NCBI GenBank assembly: GCA_013995675.1
Contig: VWRR01000006.1
Span: forward strand, 434,001-498,000
Origin: Cyanidiococcus yangmingshanensis
Taxonomy: Eukaryota; Rhodophyta; Bangiophyceae; Cyanidiales; Cyanidiaceae
Reading direction: 5' to 3'
Length of the DNA: 64,000 bases
Shown: in pieces, positions 19,275 to 29,351 of the stretch
Numbering within the stretch: position 1 is the first letter of the stretch
Layout: every line of letters starts with the position of its first letter
Made by a program: the position numbers and the translations under genes
Notes under the pieces: model-generated
Told to the model about the DNA's origin: nothing
What the model saw: the letters and a program-made list of their open reading frames with translations, nothing else
Database searches by the model: none

Positions 19275-20429
19275 TTAGAACTCGACATCGAGCGCAAAGA
19301 GGTTATCCGTTGCGCTGGTTGTTACGTTCGCCTTCTGATATTCACCGACTCGTTTCTCAAAAAAGTTGGTCTTTCCTTGAAGCGAGATGAGCTCCATCCA
19401 GTCGAACGGATTCGATGTATTCCAGATTCGGTCATAGCCGAGCTCCGCGACCAAACGGTCGGCGACGAACTCAATATAGGCACCCATGAGCTCTTGGTTC
19501 ATGCCTATGAGACTCACTGGAAGCGCATCGCAAACGAATTCTTTTTCGCAGTCCACGGCGTCTCGAATCATGCTGTGGATGCGCGCTTGCGGCAAACGCT
19601 CCTCGGTTGGCAGCATGCCATAAAGGTGACACGCAAAATCACAGTGCAGGCCCTCGTCGCGACTAATGAGCTCATTGCTGAACGTGAGACCGGGCATAAG
19701 ACCGCGCTTTTTCAACCAGAAAATAGCGCAAAAGGAACCGCTAAAGAAGATTCCCTCCACTGCCGCAAAAGCAACGAGACGTTCCTGGAAGCTGGCCTCG
19801 CTACCAATCCACCGAATAGCCCAGTACGCTTTACGCCGCACACAGGGCATGGTTTCCATGGCACGGAAGAGGCGCAAACGTTCCTCTGGTTCCTTGACGT
19901 ACGCATCGATCAGCAGGCTATACGTCTCCGAGTGAATATTCTCCATCGCGATTTGAAACCCGTAAAAGCAGCGCGCTTCGGGAATTTCCACATCACGCAT
20001 GAAGCGCTCTGCAAGGTTCTCCAAGACAATACCATCTGAAGCGGCAAAAAAGGCGAGCACATGGGAGATAAAGTACCGCTCAGAGTCTGTGAGCCGGTTG
20101 CGCCAGTGGTCCCCGTCCGCCGCAAGATCGATCTCCTCCGCCGTCCAAAAAGAAGCCACATGCCGTTTGTAGAACTCGAAAATCTCCGGGTGACGTATAG
20201 GAAAGAGTGTGTACCGATCAGCTTCCGCAGCTTTAAAAATGCACGGCACATGCGACTTGTTCACCACAACAACGTCGCTGTTCTCTTTCGTCGCTTCGGT
20301 AGCGACTTGACAAGTCCCAGACTTGAGCGTCAACTCTGGTGAAAAACTCTCATTGAATGCCACTTCTTGAAGTATGCCAGCACATGGTGCTCCAACTCTC
20401 TTGAGTCCGTGTGCTGCCTGCGAAGCCAT
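19275..20429 (-). CDS. RNR2: Ribonucleoside-diphosphate reductase small subunit (R2)
   Basis: R2 houses the di-iron/tyrosyl radical cofactor that class I ribonucleotide reductase needs to make dNTPs. The core motifs are complete: [20 protein letters not shown] with an iron-ligand Glu, [20 protein letters not shown] carrying the radical Tyr and further iron ligands, [18 protein letters not shown], and [15 protein letters not shown]. The C-terminus NLFALDVEF is the conserved acidic-aromatic tail that docks to R1. The ATG at 20429 gives 384 residues, normal for eukaryotic R2. The upstream open frame to 20546 has no ATG and contains a GC dinucleotide repeat, so it is excluded. The gene is one of a series on this strand; expression is usually S-phase linked in the family, but I see no clear E2F-type site. 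Confidence 0.97.
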   Translation of the reverse strand: MASQAAHGLKRVGAPCAGILQEVAFNESFSPELTLKSGTCQVATEATKENSDVVVVNKSHVPCIFKAAEADRYTLFPIRHPEIFEFYKRHVASFWTAEEIDLAADGDHWRNRLTDSERYFISHVLAFFAASDGIVLENLAERFMRDVEIPEARCFYGFQIAMENIHSETYSLLIDAYVKEPEERLRLFRAMETMPCVRRKAYWAIRWIGSEASFQERLVAFAAVEGIFFSGSFCAIFWLKKRGLMPGLTFSNELISRDEGLHCDFACHLYGMLPTEERLPQARIHSMIRDAVDCEKEFVCDALPVSLIGMNQELMGAYIEFVADRLVAELGYDRIWNTSNPFDWMELISLQGKTNFFEKRVGEYQKANVTTSATDNLFALDVEF

Positions 20430-21629
20430 TGTCGACAAGAGGTTCACGACAAGGCCAAGCAAGCTGAAGCGCTTCGTTTCGAATGCCCAGGCAAGAGTGC
20501 GCGCGCGCGCGCGCGTCCTCGCCCAGGGACGGATCGCATCCGGCAATCATCGCCTGCTGGCGCGCTGCACAACCGGCACCTGCGGCCGCGTCAACGCGAC
20601 GGGATGGCGCGCCAGGGTATCCCAGATGCACCGTGACGCTCGGATTCGGATTCCGATGGTGACGATCCGGCACGGAGAGCGAGGGACAGACCGGCGTGTG
20701 TCATGACAAGATTCGGTGACCAGCACAGGCCATGATCACGTTCAAGGCAGCTGGCGTCCATCGAGAAATGACGGTTGATGAGTGTGAGGCGTCTCGTAGA
20801 CAGGCGCTTGGATCAGGGATCTGGGGATGCGTTCGTGATCGTTGTGACGAGATCGTTCGTTTGATTGTCGATTTCGCGCAGCGTTGTCATCACAACAATC
20901 GAGACGCAGGAAACAACCGGGATGCATGGTGCGACAGTTGGGCGTTATCTCTCTGGTAGCTGCTGAAACGCCCTGTCCCAGCGTTCTATCGTGCATCAGT
21001 TTTCCGTTAGAGATTGATTTATACCAGGCGTTTAGTGCGGCTTTTGCTCCAGGGTTTCATCCCTGTGCACCGAGAATCGGCACTGGCGAGTCGGGTTTTA
21101 TCCGTCCAGGTCCGTGCGCGTTTCACATTTTTCGTCGCAGCTGCCGAGAACACATTGCTCAAGGCGAATGATGCTCGAGGGTGTCCCTAATTTGAAATCG
21201 GGCGCCATCAATCTCGCATGTTGACAGCGGATATGAGGATCCGTGAGATATTGATTGGCGGCTCGTTGATGACATTGTCGTTTGATCTACAGTTTTCCCG
21301 AATCGCCACGCGTCCTGTCATCTGGCCCGGATACACAGTCGTCTGGTCACGGTCAAAACGTAGGCATTGGCGGTGGCTGGCGGACGAAATGCGGTCTTGA
21401 GCATCAGGGTCATACTTTACGAATATCAAAGCCCTAAGGGAATATTCCAGAAGTTGCATACTATTCGCGAAACAGAAAAGGTCAAGTGTATTCGTGGTTA
21501 GTTTCGTTCTGACGACAGATTGGGTGCGCGGGAATTCGAGCCTCGGCGGGTGCTCTGGCGAAGCTTGTTCGCGTCGTTCCGCTCCCAAGCATATGAAACT
21601 TACATCTAAGGGCGATTTTGCGAATTGCG
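20430..21629. other. Intergenic upstream of RNR R2
   Basis: This contains the R2 promoter and the 3' flank of the GDH gene. A GC dinucleotide run is listed separately. Several short open frames on both strands between 20600 and 21400 carry no recognisable protein signal. No RNA gene was seen. Confidence 0.5.
20499..20515. repeat. (GC)n dinucleotide microsatellite in the R2 5' flank
   Basis: Seventeen alternating G/C bases lie 70 bases upstream of the R2 start codon. Alternating GC can adopt Z-DNA, but any regulatory role is speculation. Confidence 0.85.
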
Positions 21630-23426
21630 TTACAGTAAGCTGCGAGTCTCGGATCGCAAGTTCATCTCTTTCGCCGTGTTCCAGGTTTCCTCCACTGCCA
21701 TGCACATGGTGTCTTCTAGTCCGCTCCGAACAAGAGCGGCCTCATCGGCGCCCGCTTCAAGTTCTTTGAGGTCACGTTCGGCGAGTTTCATTCCATGCCG
21801 TTCGAGCACGTTCATCACTGCACGCATTGTTTTTTCTTCCACGCGACGTGTCATTCGACCAAAGCGAAGATGCCCGAGGTTTTTCACCCATTCGAAGTAA
21901 GAAACCGTGACACCGCCAGCATTCAGAAGCAAGTCTGGTATAATAAGCGGATAGTCCACACCCATTTTGCGATTATCCTTGAAGTAACGATCTGCAGCAT
22001 ACGTCACTGGCCCGTTTGCTGCCTCAGCAATGACTGCAGCTTGAATACGCGGTGCGTTTCCTCCATGAATGACACTTTCCAAGGCCGCTGGAATCAGGAT
22101 ATCGCATTCAAGCTCAAGGGCCTGCGTCGGATCCCCAGGGACGTACTCGACCTTGCCCCGATCCGCCTCAAGCGATGCCTGATAATCACGCATCTGGCCA
22201 TGCATGGCCAGATGCCGCTTCACATCGGTCGGGTCCAGACCCTCGGGCGTCCGTGAAACGAGGTATCCATCACGTTCTGCAATGGCCACAATGCGAGCCT
22301 GACCGAGCTCCCGCATAAATCGCGCGCTCCAGTACCCAACATTGCCGAGACCCTGCACAACGACATCTTTGCCCTCAGTGCCGGGGCCTTTCCGAATCCC
22401 ATACCTGTCAACCACATCTTGACGCGTCAGGAATTCACGAATGCCGAAATAAACGCCCATTCCAGTCGCGTTATCTCGGCCTCGAATCCCGCCCAGGTTA
22501 AGCGGCTTGCCTGTAACGCACGCTGTTCGATCAATGTCATTCGGATTAAAGGCTTCATAGGTGTCCTTCATCCATCCCATTTCTCTCGGACCGGTTCCAT
22601 AATCTGGTGCAGGTACGTCCACAGCCGGCCCAATGGCATTGCGCTTGATCAGCTCCACCGTGAAGCGCCTCGTGATCCGCTCGAGCTCCAAATCATCATA
22701 TTTCGAGCGATCAATCACAATGCCGCCTTTGGCGCCCCCGAACGGGACATCCACGGTCGCACACTTGAAAGTCATAAGTGCTGCGAGCGCTTTGACCTCA
22801 TCCTCCGACACGCGCACGTCGTAGCGTATACCGCCCTTGGTCGGCAAGCGATGATAAGAGTGTTGCGCTCGGTATCCACGAATAAGCTCGATTTGTCCGT
22901 TCGTTCGCAGAACGGGAAAGGTGAATTCTAATAATGTATTACACTCTTTGATGTGCCCTAATAGCGCGGGTGACACTGTCGTTAGTTTGGCAGCTTCATC
23001 GAAGAATAAGTCTACTGATTCCAGAAAGGTTAGTTCACGCGTCGCTGTCTTGGGAATCGTGACTGTGGCGGTTTCGCTCAGAAGCGCATCCAAAGCAGCA
23101 GCTGCGGCTTTCGCTGCGGAGGACGGTGGATCGTTGACAACTGAAAGTGGCTGCTTGTCTGGCGATGGTGGTGCATTCAGAGGGTCGTAGTTCACGTTGA
23201 CGGTGCGCGGAAACTCAAGACCGGCCTCAGACTCGTCCGGTAGCTTCGAGACTGCGTCCTTGTCTGTATCACTTCTAGAAAGTTTCTGACTCTCGTGAAA
23301 GTTCCTCGAAGCTCTACCGGTTATTCTGGGGACGCCAGTTGCGCTAAGGCCCCAACAGCCTTGCTGAGAGACAGCGAGGAGGCGTCCGCTTACCACGCGA
23401 GCCCCAAGCGCACCAAGACCTAGCAT
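21630..23426 (-). CDS. GDH: NAD(P)-glutamate dehydrogenase, probably mitochondrial
   Basis: This enzyme interconverts glutamate and 2-oxoglutarate plus ammonium. The substrate-binding domain shows HRLPTKGGIRYDVRVSEDEV and LMTFKCATVDVPFGGAKGGI, including the catalytic Lys region. The nucleotide-binding domain shows VVVQGLGNVGYWSARFM (GxGxxG) and PAALESVIHGGNAPRIQA, then PDLLLNAGGVTVSYFEWVKN. The ATG at 23426 gives 598 residues. The start MLGLGALGARVVSGRLLAVS and the later RNFHES look like a mitochondrial presequence and cleavage region. About 100 residues between them and the core are Pro/Ser/Ala-rich. The catalytic core length and motifs fit the hexameric small-subunit GDH class. Coenzyme preference cannot be assigned by eye. 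The frame is uninterrupted. Confidence 0.96.
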   Translation of the reverse strand: MLGLGALGARVVSGRLLAVSQQGCWGLSATGVPRITGRASRNFHESQKLSRSDTDKDAVSKLPDESEAGLEFPRTVNVNYDPLNAPPSPDKQPLSVVNDPPSSAAKAAAAALDALLSETATVTIPKTATRELTFLESVDLFFDEAAKLTTVSPALLGHIKECNTLLEFTFPVLRTNGQIELIRGYRAQHSYHRLPTKGGIRYDVRVSEDEVKALAALMTFKCATVDVPFGGAKGGIVIDRSKYDDLELERITRRFTVELIKRNAIGPAVDVPAPDYGTGPREMGWMKDTYEAFNPNDIDRTACVTGKPLNLGGIRGRDNATGMGVYFGIREFLTRQDVVDRYGIRKGPGTEGKDVVVQGLGNVGYWSARFMRELGQARIVAIAERDGYLVSRTPEGLDPTDVKRHLAMHGQMRDYQASLEADRGKVEYVPGDPTQALELECDILIPAALESVIHGGNAPRIQAAVIAEAANGPVTYAADRYFKDNRKMGVDYPLIIPDLLLNAGGVTVSYFEWVKNLGHLRFGRMTRRVEEKTMRAVMNVLERHGMKLAERDLKELEAGADEAALVRSGLEDTMCMAVEETWNTAKEMNLRSETRSLL

Positions 23427-24304
23427 AAGCGCACCAGAAGCAAAGCCCACAAAACGTTCGGTTTAAAAATCCAGGTTAGCGAAGGCTAAACAGCCTTCTC
23501 CTATCGTTCCTCGAGTCCAAACCAGTACGCGAACGAGTTCGCCGAGCAGGTGCGGAGTAGACTGTCGTGCTGCAGCGAATTCAACCGGGCCGCTACCTAT
23601 CGAACGGACCAGCCACGACCTTGAAGCGAGACGATACTTGAGCGTCTTTTCGACGACATCTTTGGGTTCTCGCGTCTTCCGGCTACACGAGATCATGGGT
23701 GGCGATACCTGCTGCCTCGATTCAGGGAGATAGACAGCATGACTCCTACCCGGGCGGCGAATGGTAAAGTGGATCCGCCCCGTGACCAAGACTGCTCCAT
23801 AGACACTGGGATCCGGTTGCTGGGTACGTCCTAAATGGGCGTCACGGTAGATGCGGGCACGTCAGGAAAGCTTCGCGGTGAATGTGCGAGGGACGCTCGC
23901 TTCAGGGCGAAAGCTGCAACGCCGGATCCGACTCTGGCGCGCTGCTTGTTCTCTATCGAAACGGTTCAGGACGAGGTCTTGGTTCAGCGAAAGCGCTCAG
24001 AGGATGTGACCAGCGCAAGACCTGATCCGACAGTATTCTCATTCCAGAAAAGCGTTCGTGCTCGAAAGTGCAAAGCGGACATCGGAGCAATCACGTGAAA
24101 ACAGGAGCTCTCAGCCGCCGTCCGTAAAGCCGAAGAATCTGTCCACGACTCATGCATGGGGATCGAGACAAGGCCCGATAGCGTCCACGTCGGACACGAT
24201 CAAATGCTACTCCTCGCATCTGTGGTAAACACGTATTCGAATCGAAAATACATGCTTCGCTCGCTTCATCTCTCTGTAACCAAGCTGTCACCTCATCACT
24301 TGCT
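23427..24304. other. Intergenic between GDH and CSP41
   Basis: This contains the GDH promoter on the minus strand. I see no gene, RNA or repeat. A small minus-strand open frame (23463-23789) lacks family features. Confidence 0.5.
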
Positions 24305-25597
24305 TCATTTGGAGATGCCGGCGCCGACTGCAGCCCCTGCGCCACGAAGGACGCGATCGTCGCCAGAGAAATCTATTTGACGCTCGTGAAGACCCAGTTC
24401 ACGATACTCCTGGTACATCTCTTTCAAGATATCGTGCAAGGTTCGCTCGCTTAATGGGTGCCAGGCCAGACGCCGCATTGCCTTGCCTGCGTCCGCGATG
24501 AACGGATACGAAACCCGAAACGGGAGGCCTGTTGCTTCTTTGGGATCCACGCCAATCCGCTTCGCGTCATAATAGCCGATATTTGGCTCGGACTTATCGC
24601 CGTGTACAACTCGGTGACACATTTCAGCGAGCCCCAGGAGCGTCACGTAGCGTGGAGAGACCGCGTTGAACACTTGGCCGGCAACTTCAGCTGGCTGGAC
24701 AAGCGTTGCGCAAGCCAGCATGCGCGCAACGTCATCTGCATGGGTTAGGCTCACAAAGGCGTTACCGTGTCCAGGCAACGGAATCGGCCTGTTCCTCGTG
24801 ATTCGGTCAAAGAAAAAATTCGTGTAGTCAAGTTTTGCAGCATTTCTCCCGATGACGTACATCGGGCGGAAGGAGGCAAACGGAATCGCGCTGTCGCGCA
24901 AAAAGCGCTCCTCCACCTGTGCTTGTCCCGCGCTCTGCTTCACTGGATCGGTTTCGACAAATGGCGCATACTCGCTAGGCTCATAGATACCACACGAGCT
25001 CACGTAGAGGTAGCGCTCTGCGCTCACGCCCATGGCAAATTTATGCAGTAGCAGAGCCTCATCGACAGACTGGGATCGATTATCCACAAAGGCGACAATC
25101 CGTCCAGCTGACGGGCGACGCGATTGTATCATCTCCATCAATATGGATGGATTTTGTGCATCGCCAAATAAGAGATGCATCTGGGAAGTTTTGGACTCAT
25201 TTTCCGCGAGTCCACGAAGCTCCTTATTCGGCTGCTTCATACCATGCTTTTCCTGCTCGCCGGCCACGAGCATGTACACCTCGTTTCCAAGGGACATCAT
25301 CTGCTGAGCGAAGTACAGACCGATGGAAGCGTGTCCTCCAGAGGGCGGGTTCACAACGATCACAGCGTCTCGGCAGAGGAGGTCATGTACGCCGCGCCGC
25401 TGCAGTCGCGCCCACTGCGAGCTGCGGCCACGTCCGCCATGCAAGCGGAAGACGTTTGAAGAAGCTTTGTCAAAGCCCAGCGGTACACCGGCGAATCCGT
25501 GCACACAGTGTCCAAACGTAGATTTTCGTGGTTGGTTCACAACGGAACGCAAACGACGCGTTGAATTGGAGCACCCAATAGCAACGACGAAACCCAT
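24305..25597 (-). CDS. CSP41: CSP41-like plastid RNA-binding protein (atypical SDR)
   Basis: CSP41 proteins are epimerase-fold RNA-binding proteins that stabilise plastid transcripts and associate with the transcription machinery and ribosomes. The 430-residue product has a transit-peptide-like N-terminus of about 70 residues. A degenerate Rossmann start follows (VIVVNPPSGGHASIGLYFAQ, about 79-98), in place of the usual TGxxGxxG. Then come LYVSSCGIYEPSEYAPFVE (around 197-215), FASFRPMYVIGRNAAKLDY, NFFFDRITRNRPIPLPGHG and HADDVARMLACAT. Family-typical late motifs are GQVFNAVSPRYVTLLGLAEM and YYDAKRIGVDPKEA. The serine-rich YVSS replaces the usual active-site YxxxK arrangement, as in the family, so a catalytic oxidoreductase role is unlikely. 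The ATG at 25597 is the first in frame. Divergent from FCF1 across 1.3 kb. Confidence 0.93.
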   Translation of the reverse strand: MGFVVAIGCSNSTRRLRSVVNQPRKSTFGHCVHGFAGVPLGFDKASSNVFRLHGGRGRSSQWARLQRRGVHDLLCRDAVIVVNPPSGGHASIGLYFAQQMMSLGNEVYMLVAGEQEKHGMKQPNKELRGLAENESKTSQMHLLFGDAQNPSILMEMIQSRRPSAGRIVAFVDNRSQSVDEALLLHKFAMGVSAERYLYVSSCGIYEPSEYAPFVETDPVKQSAGQAQVEERFLRDSAIPFASFRPMYVIGRNAAKLDYTNFFFDRITRNRPIPLPGHGNAFVSLTHADDVARMLACATLVQPAEVAGQVFNAVSPRYVTLLGLAEMCHRVVHGDKSEPNIGYYDAKRIGVDPKEATGLPFRVSYPFIADAGKAMRRLAWHPLSERTLHDILKEMYQEYRELGLHERQIDFSGDDRVLRGAGAAVGAGISK

Positions 25598-26935
25598 GGA
25601 GAAGCTGTCGAAGAATTCAAACTCTGGCTGAAGAAGTGTTGTTGTTCAGTGTTCAGATTCAACCTGGAATCTGAACAGCGAGACGCAAGCTTTCCGATAT
25701 CGTCGATCAGGTCGGAAGACACAACTTGTTCCGCACAGAGAGACTATCTTTCAAATGCTACGTTGCCTCTTAGGGCGCAATGTATGTCCATCAATTTCCG
25801 GTGTTGGCTCTCGGGTGCTGCTCGAGCGCTCCGGGCATCCGAGCGGATCTCGGCGGCGCTTCGTCGAGCGATTGAAATTTGCGCGTCTCTGTCCCAGCGC
25901 TCCGTCTGTGGGATCGGAGCACTTGGTCCTTGTGGGGGAGGCATTTCTGGTCTCTCCAGATATGGATCAGTGGAGATAGCCTGTATATTGAGTCACGTTG
26001 GAGCTGTGAGGACGAGTGTTCCAATTCACAGTTCATCAGTGGCTGAGTGAATATGCGTTGCCTCATCGAAAGGCCAGGAGGTACCCCTGCAATATCCGTC
26101 GATTATGTAGATGCATTTCAATCGTGATGAACGAGCTGCAGACGGCAGTACACCGGTTTGCGAGGTGCATACGATGTTGCGTTATCGTTGGGAGGCTGTC
26201 ACGATCGCGCTGGAGGCTTGCATCTCGTATGAAACATCCATCCCGATGGCATGAGCTTCCCGCCGCCCGAGAGGGCATTAGATATGTGCAACTTTCCGGC
26301 ATTACACAAGGCCGTGAATGTAGTACCGTCGCGCTCCTCTTTCCCAAAGGTGCACTGTCCTCGCTCGGGTAAGCTCGCCCTCTGTTCCATGGAGAAGAGG
26401 ATCTTCCGGTAGCGAGTTCGGCCATGAGGCTCCATGGACATGGCACATGCTCTCAGTCTGGGTCCAGCGATTGAAACGACTGCACTGTTGAGGACAATTC
26501 GTGCTACCGCTGAATGCTCCCTCGGGAGGATTGTAGGGCCCTTGTTAAAGAGGAAACTAGGAGCAGATGCTCTGATCTGTGCGTCGCTCTACCAACTTGT
26601 GCTTTATCTTCTCGGCAATGATATGTGTACCGGATACGTCCTGCCCGGGCCTGAATACGGAACAACTCTGGAGTCGTCGAGAGGTCGATGCATATTTTAT
26701 GCAGAGCACTCATTTCCCTTTCGTCAAAGGCCTCCGAAAATCCACGTTGTTGTTCTGTGGAGTTGTTCCACCCCATACGTAGCCTTGTGGTAGTATGAAG
26801 GCCAATTTTGCAACTTCAGCTTTCATATTTGTGTCCTCGGTCCAAGCCCATAACATGCAGCCGAAAGCCGACGCCCGGGCGCGCATCGTGCATCGGCGAA
26901 GGCGATGGTTTGGTTCATTCCTCGGCGCTCTGAAC
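25598..26935. other. Divergent intergenic region CSP41 / FCF1
   Basis: No gene is firmly supported. A minus-strand open stretch (25980-25744) reads as a Pro-rich, charged 80-residue peptide (ISTDPYLERPEMPPPQGPSA) preceded by an acceptor-like AATATACAG, so a spliced small gene is possible. Other minus-strand frames at 26199-26441 and 26504-26776 begin with ATG but match no family. Confidence 0.4.
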
Positions 26936-27526
26936 ATGACGCGCAAGAGTCGCCAGAGAGCCGGGATAACCAGAGTTATCAACCCGAAAGATGAACGAGT
27001 GATACAAAAAGAGAAATCTAAACAACAAGTGGCACCGGTCGTTCATCGACCACGTGATGAAGAGCGACTTGGGCCGGTGCCGCCGGAACTATTTTTCCAG
27101 TACAACACCGCACTGGGACCGCCTTTTCGCGTGCTCATCGACACCAACTTTATCAACTTATCGATACAAAACCGAATCGATATTCAAAAAGGTTTGATGG
27201 ACTGTCTTTACGCCCCAGCCAAGCCTTGTGTAACGGACTGCGTCGTGGCTGAGCTGGAAAAGCTTGGACGCAAGTACCGAGTGGCACTGCGTATCTTGAG
27301 GGATCCCGATCTCGTCCAGCGTCTAAAGTGCACGCACAAGGGGACGTATGCGGACGACTGTATCGTTGATCGAGTGATCGCTCATCGCGTGTTTGTCGTT
27401 GCGACCTGTGATCGCGATCTTCGCCGACGGCTACGAAAGATTCCTGGAGTCCCTATCATGTACATCGCGCAGCATAAGTACACGGTAGAACGAATGCCGG
27501 ACGCTTTTATGGCCCCAAGACTGTGA
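26936..27526 (+). CDS. FCF1: FCF1 PIN-domain rRNA-processing factor
   Basis: FCF1 (Utp24) is the SSU processome endonuclease needed for early 18S rRNA cleavages in the nucleolus. Downstream of a basic N-terminus the PIN domain is complete: [20 protein letters not shown], then [39 protein letters not shown] and [20 protein letters not shown]. The acidic residues in LIDTN, VAELE, YADD and TCDRD form the expected metal site. I chose the ATG at 26936 ([10 protein letters not shown]), giving 196 residues, close to the yeast protein at about 190. An in-frame extension to 26795 is open but adds residues absent from the family. The frame is intact. It converges with the FabZ-like gene. Confidence 0.95.
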   Translation: MTRKSRQRAGITRVINPKDERVIQKEKSKQQVAPVVHRPRDEERLGPVPPELFFQYNTALGPPFRVLIDTNFINLSIQNRIDIQKGLMDCLYAPAKPCVTDCVVAELEKLGRKYRVALRILRDPDLVQRLKCTHKGTYADDCIVDRVIAHRVFVVATCDRDLRRRLRKIPGVPIMYIAQHKYTVERMPDAFMAPRL

Positions 27527-28345
27527 GTGCGCCGAGACCGGGAGCAATATGAGACCGTTTCTATACTGAACGCAGAAATATGTATTAGCCTCGGCCCACC
27601 TGGCTCTCTCTGCAAACGAACTCGTGCGACTCTAGCGTTGCCTGTAACAAAATACGTTTGAAGTTCCCTTGAATCGATAATGAAGCGCTAGAAAGCGCCT
27701 TTCACAACGCTCCGGGGTGCTCCATCTCAACGAAACAAATAAAAGCGAACGAATGATCAGGAACGTAGCTAACAGGGTATCAAAGCCGAACGTGTGTACC
27801 TGACCGCTATCGCTGAGTGTGTAGCTTTGGTCCGGAATTGAGATAGAGGCACTCCCAGAGTGAGCTTCAATGGAGCATGCTGCAGTGGTTCAACGGTTCG
27901 TGCCACGAATTCCTCTATCTCATTTGTCTGCGGCAGTTCCGAAAAATAACGGGTCGACGACTCATTTTCTCCAGTGGCTCTCAGTGGGTGCTGGTGTGAT
28001 TCAGTAGAATGCAGCGCTTTGCAGGGGTGAGGAATTGTGCCAGCGCCTTCAAATCCGGCCATTCGCATCCAGGCACAAGTTTCGTACGTAAAGGCAATAG
28101 ACTGGGTGCGGAATCTAGTCGAGAGCTAGCGTCAAGGCAGGCGCCCCGTGCGAGCGCCGACTTCACTGGCCTCGATGGTAAGTCAATTGGGATCTTTGCC
28201 GTACATGATGCTCAAGCGACGTGTACATGAGGTCAACGTTGAGCGCGAGCCCAGGCTTCGAAAGAACCAGTATCACACCGTCGCGACGCCTGTCGCGGAA
28301 AGGAATCTATCGTTACGCCGCAAATCGATCCGGGGGCGGGACTAT
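27527..28345. other. Convergent intergenic region FCF1 / FabZ-like gene
   Basis: Nothing recognised. Short open frames on both strands (for example 27769-28068 minus) have no family features. Confidence 0.5.
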
Positions 28346-28909
28346 TCATGGGGCTAGGAAAACTCGATAGAGCACCTCCGTTGGTTTGGTGAGCAGCGGC
28401 TCTCCCGAGCTATCTGAGACCAACGAGTGGACGAGCCCGAAGCCTGAACTCCAGATTCGCGCGATCCTTGCCTCGACGACTATACCACTTTTCATCGCCT
28501 CTGCAGGTAACTGAGAAAGCCATGTGTAGCTGCTAATTCTCGCAACAACGCCACTGGCTGCGGAACCGCCTAGACTGCTTTGCAGTAGGGCCAAACCAGC
28601 CTGTCCCATCGCTTCGAGAGCAAAAGCACCGACCGACGCCACCGGGAAAGAGCTTGGAATCGGAGCAATGCTTCGTGCCACAAGACGAACCCCTGGTTCC
28701 AATAGTATTATACTGTCGAGTACTCGCCACGGCGATCGGTGGAAGAGCAGGCTCAGCGGGTCCACTACCATGGAAGCGAACACAGAAACACCAAAAGACG
28801 AGTCCTTACGAATATTGATCGGGTTTTCGACGTGTCTCGGGTACAACTGCTGCAGATAAGCCTGGGTTTGCCCGACAGAGGGAAAATGAAATTTTGTGGT
28901 CGTTACCAC
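28346..28909 (-). CDS. FabZ-like hot-dog-fold protein, catalytic His apparently replaced
   Basis: The segment LLFHRSPWRVLDSIILLEPG corresponds to the LLPHRYPFLLVDR...LEPG opening of FabZ beta-hydroxyacyl-ACP dehydratases. It is followed by RLVARSIAPIPSSFPVASVG and AFALEAMGQAGLALL, matching the central hot-dog helix EAxAQ with its catalytic Glu. In FabZ the loop before this helix reads FPGHFPG with the catalytic His; here it reads IPSSFPVAS. The protein may therefore be a non-catalytic or altered thioester-binding relative. No ATG lies upstream in this frame: the first is 28771 (MVVDPLS), giving about 141 residues, typical FabZ length. The frame is open back to 28990, and another open frame (to 29174) sits one base out of register, with a run of seven G (28962-28968) between. 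So the N-terminus is unresolved. Plastid fatty-acid context is inferred only. Confidence 0.55.
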   Translation of the reverse strand: MVTTTKFHFPSVGQTQAYLQQLYPRHVENPINIRKDSSFGVSVFASMVVDPLSLLFHRSPWRVLDSIILLEPGVRLVARSIAPIPSSFPVASVGAFALEAMGQAGLALLQSSLGGSAASGVVARISSYTWLSQLPAEAMKSGIVVEARIARIWSSGFGLVHSLVSDSSGEPLLTKPTEVLYRVFLAP

Positions 28910-29351
28910 CTTCGAGATAAGTCTCCTTAGCGCGCACGTGCCCGTCGGTAACGAACTGGAAGGGGGGGTGAAAACTCTCCCCGGATACTATAAACGCTCG
29001 ATGCAACCCAAGAGATCCTTTACATAAAGCGTTCAAGGTTTCGTCGTCCATCCCCTGCAAATGAGCGCCAACGAAAGAATCCATGGAGGCGAAACAACAA
29101 CGCCTCTGAGCAGAACGCAAGGCCAGCTGGTCGTGCTCCGCAGACATAGGAGCACACGCACACGATATCTTCATCGCTAATAAACCGCCAAGTGAATCGA
29201 AACATATCGCGAATAGGAGGCCATTTGCGACGAATATTGATTGAATCGAGAACGATAAGAGCGGAACGCAGCGTGTCGAGATCGCGCTTCACGCAGCATA
29301 ACGACCAAGATTCCCCTCAAACTTTTGGGATCACAAGTATCTTGACCGCAT
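28910..29351. other. Stretch upstream of the FabZ-like gene, possibly its N-terminus
   Basis: Minus-strand frames 29174-28806 and 29292-29020 are open and start with ATG. The first (from MSAEHDQLALRSAQRR) could join the FabZ-like frame by a +1 step near the seven-G run at 28962-28968. I recognise no family in it. Confidence 0.35.
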
